From Streptomyces sp. SirexAA-E (GTDB lineage: Bacteria; Actinomycetota; Actinomycetes; Streptomycetales; Streptomycetaceae): a stretch of DNA of 64,000 nucleotides. The notes under the pieces are model-generated. The model was not told the origin of the DNA, ran no database searches, and was given only the letters and a program-made list of their open reading frames with translations. Positions 59,502 to 64,000 of the stretch are shown piece after piece (within the stretch, counting starts at the first letter, position 1; each line of letters opens with the position of its first letter). The position numbers and the translations under genes were made by a program. The stretch is taken from positions 1,240,001 to 1,304,000 of the forward strand of contig NC_015953.1 of assembly GCF_000177195.2 (NCBI RefSeq), given 5' to 3'.

Positions 59502-60731
59502 GTGGCATCGCACGAGGCGGCCGGGGCCGACGCGAGCGCGGGGATCCCGTCGCTGGACGACCTGATGCCCTGGTCGGTGCGGCCGCTGCGGACGGGGCGC
59601 CCCTGGGTGACGGCGCCCGACGCGGCCTGCCTGCGGGCCCGGTGGGACCGGCTGGTCCGGGCCGAGGGCGCCGAGCGGGAGCGGCTGTTCGGGCCCACCC
59701 GTTCCCGTACGCCGTGGACGGCGGCCACCGCGCTGCCGGGCCGGTCCACCGGGACGGGTGCCTTCGCCCGTGACCCCGGCCCGTACCCCGACCCCGTACG
59801 GATCCTGCACGGTCCCTTCGACGAGCAGTGGATGATCCCCGACCACCGGCTGCTCGACGCGGCCCGGCCCGAGCTGTGGCGGGTCGCCGACGGCCACCAG
59901 ATCTTCGCCGTGGAGCACGGGTACGTGCCCGCCGCGGCCGGACCCGCCCTGTCGGCCACCGCGCTGCTGCCCGACGGCCACTCACCCGCGGGCCGCCCGG
60001 GCCGGATCCGGCCCCTCTACCGGCGGCCGGGCGGCCTGGAGCCCAATCTCACGCCGGGGCTGCCGGAGCTGCTGCACCGCCGGTACGGCGCCCCGGTCAC
60101 CGCCCCGGCGGTCCTGGCCTGGGCGCTGGCCGCGGCCCGCCCCTCGCCCGCCGGACCGCTCGTGCCGCTCCCCGCCGACGGCGCCCTGTGGGCGGACGGT
60201 GTGGAGCTCGGCCGGGAGCTGCTGCGGCTCCAGCTGCGCGGGGCGCGCGGCGGGGAGCGGCCCCGCCTCCCCGGTGGCCACCGGCCCTACGTACGGGCCG
60301 CGATCCCGCCCCGGCCCCGCGCGCTGGACTACGACCCGGAGACCCGGACACTCGCCCTGGACGAGGGCCGCGTCTCGCCCGTGCCCGCAGGGGCCTGGGA
60401 GTTCCGGGTGGGCGGTGTGCGGATGCTGGAGCTGTGGTTCGCCCGCCGCACCGCGCCGGAGGGGGCCGAGGGCCTGGCGGCGCTGCGCCCGCGCGTCTGG
60501 CCGCAGGAGTGGACCTCGGAGCTGCTGGAGCTGATCACCGTGCTCGCCCTGCTCGACGGGGTGCGGCCCCGGCAGGAGGCGCTGCGGGACCGGCTCGACC
60601 GGTCGCCCGCCGTGAGCCGACAGGACCTGTACGCCGCCGGGGTCCTCCCGCCGCCCGCACCGGCCCGGCGTCCCGCCTCCGTGCTGGACCACCGGGAGGA
60701 GGGTCCGGAGGGGCAGTTCGCGCTGCTCTGA
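59502..60731 (+). CDS. Type ISP restriction-modification specificity-like protein, stand-alone C-terminal domain
   Basis: 409 residues from a GTG with GGGAGGA eight bases upstream. It resembles only the C-terminal target-recognition region of type ISP (LlaBIII-like) restriction enzymes: ILHGPFDEQWMIPDHRLLDAARPELWRV, GLEPNLTPGLPELLHRRYG, and GAWEFRVGGVRMLELWFARR followed by a helical LDGVRPRQEALRDRL. There are no nuclease, helicase or methyltransferase motifs in it or next to it. Streptomycete homologues of this length exist, so it is probably not a broken gene; the function is unknown. Confidence 0.72.
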   Translation: MASHEAAGADASAGIPSLDDLMPWSVRPLRTGRPWVTAPDAACLRARWDRLVRAEGAERERLFGPTRSRTPWTAATALPGRSTGTGAFARDPGPYPDPVRILHGPFDEQWMIPDHRLLDAARPELWRVADGHQIFAVEHGYVPAAAGPALSATALLPDGHSPAGRPGRIRPLYRRPGGLEPNLTPGLPELLHRRYGAPVTAPAVLAWALAAARPSPAGPLVPLPADGALWADGVELGRELLRLQLRGARGGERPRLPGGHRPYVRAAIPPRPRALDYDPETRTLALDEGRVSPVPAGAWEFRVGGVRMLELWFARRTAPEGAEGLAALRPRVWPQEWTSELLELITVLALLDGVRPRQEALRDRLDRSPAVSRQDLYAAGVLPPPAPARRPASVLDHREEGPEGQFALL

Positions 60732-60915
60732 GTCCGGGTGGGAGCCGGGTGTCGTGGGGCTGCCTCCCGCACGGCGAACGGGGATCGCCCGCACCGGGCC
60801 GAACACGGTCGCCGATGTCGCGGCCCGTCCGCGGCCGGCCGCGCGGGGCCGCAGGCAGGAGGGGGCTCACTCGTGGGGGCGCCGCGGGCGCTGCTTCTGC
60901 CGATGCACGCTGCCG

Positions 60916-61044
60916 GGTGGGGCGAGGACGCCGATGGGTGCCGCACCGGCGCCGGGGGAACACACCGACGCAACGCTGCGGGCCCTGGGGATGACGGGCG
61001 AGCGGATCGCAGCACTGCGCCGGGACGAAGTGGTCTCGGACACG
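60916..61044 (+). pseudogene. Relic of a CaiB/BaiF family CoA-transferase C-terminus
   Basis: In one plus-strand frame the region reads RTPMGAAPAPGEHTDATLRA followed by LGMTGERIAALRRDEVV. That is the standard end of CaiB/BaiF CoA-transferases (GEHTDEVL.ELG.s..EIAALR..GVV). No other part of such a gene is visible upstream; the flanks (60732-60915) have no supported gene. The frame runs on past the expected stop. Called a decayed fragment. Confidence 0.6.
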
Positions 61045-61082
61045 GCCCGGAGCGGCGGGCCGGACCGTGTGAGCGCCGTCGG

Positions 61083-61346
61083 TCAGCGGCGGCTGCCGAA
61101 GAGCGAGCGCCTCAGCCGCCGCAGCGGCGCGAAGAGCGAGACACGCGCGCTTCTGCTCCTCCGGCTGTGCGAGGCGTCGCGCGAGGTCAGCTCCAGCATC
61201 AGCAGCGTCGCTTCCGCCGAATCGCCCTGCGGCACGGCAGGGCCGCCCAGCACTGCGAGATGGCGGTCGAGCCGCGAACTGGTCGCACTGCTCCCACATG
61301 TAATGGCAGGCACACGCGGCCTGCTGCGCACCGTTATCTGTTCCAT
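61083..61346 (-). CDS. Conserved short basic hypothetical protein of Streptomyces
   Basis: 87 residues from an ATG with GGGGAG upstream. MEQITVRSRPRVPAITCGSS, then SRLDRHLAVLGGPAVPQGD and a C-terminus rich in Arg (SLFAPLRRLRRSLFGSRR). I recall near-identical proteins at this place in other streptomycetes but no function. The charge suggests nucleic-acid or membrane-surface binding. The 273 bases between its start and the AAA ATPase gene contain only promoter-type sequence. Confidence 0.72.
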   Translation of the reverse strand: MEQITVRSRPRVPAITCGSSATSSRLDRHLAVLGGPAVPQGDSAEATLLMLELTSRDASHSRRSRSARVSLFAPLRRLRRSLFGSRR

Positions 61347-61619
61347 GTCACTCCCCACCCGTACGAGGGCACCCGGCCCGGGCAGGTTAACCCTATCGTC
61401 CCGCGGTGACACTCGTGTATCCCGGCTGCGTGATTGCACACGTGTACACGGGTGTTGACGTCCCGTTACCGATGACGACCGGTTCCGGACCGCCCCCGGA
61501 GGACCGGCACGCCGACGGGTCTTCCGGCCCGACGCGCGCCCCCGCGGCGACGGGACATCGCGGGGGCGGCTCGCGAAACCTGCGTGCGCCGGGTGCCGCC
61601 GTGACGGATCATGGGCGCC

Positions 61620-62714
61620 ATGTCTGCCACCCCCGAGTCCGCTCTGCCGATCCGGCTCACCATCGACGACAGTGATTCACCGTCCGATGTCGTGGACGCC
61701 CTCTTCCTCGGCCGTTTCGCGACGGGCGAGCAGCCGTACGCGCACAGTTCCTCGCTCGACCGGGTGAAAGCGGGGGCCACCCTGCTGCCCGAGGCGGCGA
61801 CGGTGCTGCGGGCCGCCCGTGACGACGACCGCAGCGCGACGCTGGCCGAGGGCGAGGGGTGGACGCTGCTGGTCTCGCGGTGGAACCGGGGCGCCGACGT
61901 GACGGTCACCGCGACCACCCCCGAGCTGGCCGAGAAGGTCCTCACCGAGGCGACCGCCGGGGCCCAGGACGAACCGGAGCCGCAGCCCGACAACGTGACG
62001 ATGGGCTTCTGGTACGTCTCCCCGCGCCGCGGCCCGTACCGGACGACCCGGCAGATCGCCGCGGGTACCTGGGACGAGGTCCGGAACAACTACACGGCGC
62101 CGGTTGCCGACGCGATGGACCGGCTGATGAAGGTCACCCCGGACGACATCGCCGGACGGCTGCTCCTGCTGCACGGCCCGCCGGGCACCGGCAAGACCTC
62201 CGCGCTGCGCACCCTCGCCCGCTCCTGGCGGGACTGGTGCCAGGTCGACTGCGTGCTGGACCCGGAGCGCCTCTTCAACGACGTCGGCTATCTGATGGAC
62301 ATCGCCATCGGTGAGGACGAGGGCTCGGCGAAGGGCCGCTGGCGGCTGCTGCTCCTGGAGGACTGCGACGAGCTGATCCGCGGCGAGGCCAAGCACACGG
62401 CGGGGCAGGCGCTGTCCCGGCTGCTGAACCTGACGGACGGTCTGCTGGGCCAGGGCCGCAACGTGCTGGTGGGGGTGACGACCAACGAGGACCTGGAGCG
62501 GCTGCACCCCGCGGTCGTCAGGCCGGGCCGCTGCCTGGCCCGGATCGAGGTCGGCCCGCTGACCCGTGCCGAGTCGGTGTCCTGGCTGGGTACCCAGGAA
62601 GGGCTCGGCCGGGAGGGCACGACCCTCGCCGAGCTGTTCGCGCTGCGGCGCGGCAGCGGCCCCGCGTCGGTCCCGAAGCAGGACGCGGGGGCGGACGCGG
62701 GCCTGTACCTCTGA
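61620..62714 (+). CDS. AAA family ATPase (DUF5925-type)
   Basis: 364 residues. N-terminal 150 residues form an actinobacterial domain (SSSLDRVKAGATLLPEAATVLR, TMGFWYVSPRRGPYRTTRQI); the AAA domain has Walker A HGPPGTGKTSALRTLARSW at about 186-204, Walker B LLLLEDCDELI, sensor-1 VGVTTNEDLERLHPAVVRPGRC and an arginine finger. The 35 C-terminal residues are Ala/Gly/Asp-rich. It acts as an ATP-driven remodelling factor of unknown target. Followed by a 12-bp hairpin. Confidence 0.88.
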   Translation: MSATPESALPIRLTIDDSDSPSDVVDALFLGRFATGEQPYAHSSSLDRVKAGATLLPEAATVLRAARDDDRSATLAEGEGWTLLVSRWNRGADVTVTATTPELAEKVLTEATAGAQDEPEPQPDNVTMGFWYVSPRRGPYRTTRQIAAGTWDEVRNNYTAPVADAMDRLMKVTPDDIAGRLLLLHGPPGTGKTSALRTLARSWRDWCQVDCVLDPERLFNDVGYLMDIAIGEDEGSAKGRWRLLLLEDCDELIRGEAKHTAGQALSRLLNLTDGLLGQGRNVLVGVTTNEDLERLHPAVVRPGRCLARIEVGPLTRAESVSWLGTQEGLGREGTTLAELFALRRGSGPASVPKQDAGADAGLYL

Positions 62715-62735
62715 GCCTGCCCCCGATCGGAGCCC

Positions 62736-62775
62736 GCCGGGTGGCCTTCGTCCGCACGGCCGCAGGCCACCCGGC
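62736..62775. terminator. Hairpin after the AAA ATPase gene
   Basis: GCCGGGTGGCCT pairs perfectly with AGGCCACCCGGC (12 bp) between converging stops (62714 and 62783). Confidence 0.8.
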
Positions 62776-62782
62776 AGGCCCT

Positions 62783-63157
62783 TCAGCCCCCGTAGGCCGC
62801 CCGGACCGCGTCCTCGGCCCCGGACAGGGCCTCGGCGCGTGACAGGCCGAGGCGCCTGGCCTGTTCGGCGTACTCCTGGGCCGCGGCGGCCGCTTTGCGC
62901 CGGGCCGTGCCGCCCGCGGCGGCGACGAAGGTCCCGTTGCGGCCCCGGGTCTCGATGACCCCGTCGGCCTCCAGGGCGCGGTAGGCCTTGGCCACCGTGT
63001 TGGCGGCGAGGCCCAGTTCCTCGGCGAGGCCGCGCACCGTAGGGAGCCGGAAGCCGACGGGCAGGGTGCCGGAGCGGGCCTGTTCGGAGAGCTGGGCGCG
63101 CAGTTGCTCGTAGGGCGCGACGGCGGAGTCCGGGTCAAGGGCGATCGTCAGGGTCAC
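62783..63157 (-). CDS. GntR family regulator, YtrA-type (small)
   Basis: 124 residues from a GTG with GGGGGGAG upstream. Winged helix SAVAPYEQLRAQLSEQARSGTLPVGFRLPTVRGLAEELGLAANTVAKAYRALEADGVIETRGRNGTFV covers residues 12-77, with only a short C-terminal tail (AAAAAQEYAEQARRLGLSRAEAL), as in the YtrA subfamily. Such regulators often control ABC transporters; here it is divergent from a GNAT gene by 78 bases. Confidence 0.9.
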   Translation of the reverse strand: MTLTIALDPDSAVAPYEQLRAQLSEQARSGTLPVGFRLPTVRGLAEELGLAANTVAKAYRALEADGVIETRGRNGTFVAAAGGTARRKAAAAAQEYAEQARRLGLSRAEALSGAEDAVRAAYGG

Positions 63158-63235
63158 GGGCCGATTCTCCCCCCAGGACCCCACGGCCGGAAATTCGGAG
63201 GCGGCCGCCCCGCCCGTCCGCGTAGCGTCCGGCGC

Positions 63236-64000
63236 ATGACGGTGAAAGTTCGCGACCTCCTCCCCGCCGACGCCGAGGACTTCGTACGGGTGCGGCGGGC
63301 GGCGCTCCCTTACATGGTGACGACCGCGGAGCAGGTCGTGCGCGACCTGGCCGACGCGCATCCCGACAGGCGCTACCGCCTGCTGGTCGCGGAGGAGGAC
63401 GGCGAGGTGATCGGCACCGCGCAGGTGGGTGTCGCCCACGAGAGCCCGGTGCCGGGCCAGGGCTTCTGCACCCCGTACACACATCCCGACCACCGGGGCA
63501 GGGGCGCCGGTTCGCTGCTCGTGCGGACGGCCGAGGAGTATCTCGCCGGGGTGGGCGCCACCTCCGTCTACACCTGGGTGCTGGACGAGCCGGCCAATCG
63601 CGCGTTCGCCGCGAAGCGGGGGTACGAGCCGCGCCGCCGGGCGCACTTCCTGCGCCTCGACCTGGCACACGGCACCCTGCCGCCGCTCCCGGATCTTCCC
63701 GCCGGTGTGGAGCTGCGGACCGGGGCGGACTTCGCGGGCGACCCGCGCCCGCTGTTCCGGGCGGACGCGGAGGCGACGGCGGACGAACCGTCCGACGTCC
63801 CCGCGGAGCTGTCCGACTACGAGGACTGGCTGGCCACGACGTGGCACCGGCCCTCCCTGGACCACGGCCTCACCTCGGTCGTGGTGGTGGACGGGGAGGT
63901 GGCGGCGTTCAGCGCCGCCCAGACCGACGGGGAGAGCCGGTACGGGACGGCCATGACCGGAACCCGGCGGGCCTACCGTGGCCGGGGCCTGGCCAAGCTC
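63236..64000 (+). CDS. GNAT family N-acetyltransferase with tandem domains (3' end outside window)
   Basis: 255 residues are present and the frame is open at the window end. The first GNAT domain spans about 1-150 (RYRLLVAEEDGEVIGTAQVG and acetyl-CoA motif TPYTHPDHRGRGAGSLLV); the second begins about residue 155 and ends in the motif TGTRRAYRGRGLAKL, where the window ends. It is similar to mycothiol-synthase-type double-GNAT proteins in layout, but the cysteinyl-mycothiol features are not visible, so a general double GNAT is the safer call. Substrate unknown. Confidence 0.87.
   Translation, partial: MTVKVRDLLPADAEDFVRVRRAALPYMVTTAEQVVRDLADAHPDRRYRLLVAEEDGEVIGTAQVGVAHESPVPGQGFCTPYTHPDHRGRGAGSLLVRTAEEYLAGVGATSVYTWVLDEPANRAFAAKRGYEPRRRAHFLRLDLAHGTLPPLPDLPAGVELRTGADFAGDPRPLFRADAEATADEPSDVPAELSDYEDWLATTWHRPSLDHGLTSVVVVDGEVAAFSAAQTDGESRYGTAMTGTRRAYRGRGLAKL

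Overview
The window is high-GC DNA with the codon bias, GTG/TTG starts and GGAGG-type ribosome binding sites of Streptomyces. Genus markers include a mycothiol ligase, chaplins with an LAxTG anchor, F420-type oxidoreductases, SoxR and many TetR/GntR regulators. Much of the gene order resembles the S. coelicolor core chromosome (SCO1660s to SCO1720s, from memory). I see no PKS/NRPS cluster, integrase, transposase or CRISPR array, so this is mostly core-type chromosome with small accessory pieces. About 66 protein genes are described, plus one tRNA. Two genes are cut by the window ends, one gene is frameshifted, and one is only a relic.

Layout. 1-6.1 kb: a PAC2 protein end, then mshC with three conserved companions (SCO1664-like, DUF3090, phosphomutase), CorA and a ferritin-like protein. 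6.3-11.8 kb: an F420-type oxidoreductase, an aldo/keto reductase coupled to a RecD2-like protein that has lost its P-loop, and two hypotheticals. 11.9-20.4 kb: a long cell-wall chaplin, ChpH, an M20 peptidase, tRNA-Leu(GAG), an RluA-type pseudouridine synthase, a mycothiol formaldehyde-oxidation pair, and the gluconate genes gntR-gntK-gntP. 20.5-30.4 kb: an APC permease, an FAD dehydrogenase, a DMT transporter, NUDIX-DUF202-DUF202, a quinone reductase and glucarate dehydratase.

30.5-38.5 kb holds the most interesting arrangement. A kinase/acyl-CoA dehydrogenase operon and an SDR/acyl-CoA ligase/TetR operon share a 14-base sequence in their promoters. Together they supply the enzyme types of the Pseudomonas levulinate/4-hydroxyacid (lva) pathway. 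An M28 aminopeptidase and an endolysin-like amidase lie between them. 38.7-46.4 kb: a frameshifted NamZ-like muramidase, a secreted amidase with a nearly perfect internal repeat, a penicillin acylase homologue and a zinc-ribbon hypothetical.

46.5-59.3 kb is rich in regulators. It holds SoxR, MaoC/TetR sharing an identical operator, acyl-CoA dehydrogenase/TetR, an ArsR-like regulator with an EamA transporter, an Acg-type nitroreductase, a TetR-ALDH-ADH cluster, and hmgA with a GntR/HutC regulator. 59.5-64 kb: an orphan type ISP specificity-like domain, a CoA-transferase relic, a conserved short basic protein, an AAA ATPase, a small GntR and a tandem GNAT. Functional assignments are from motif recognition only; no database search was run.
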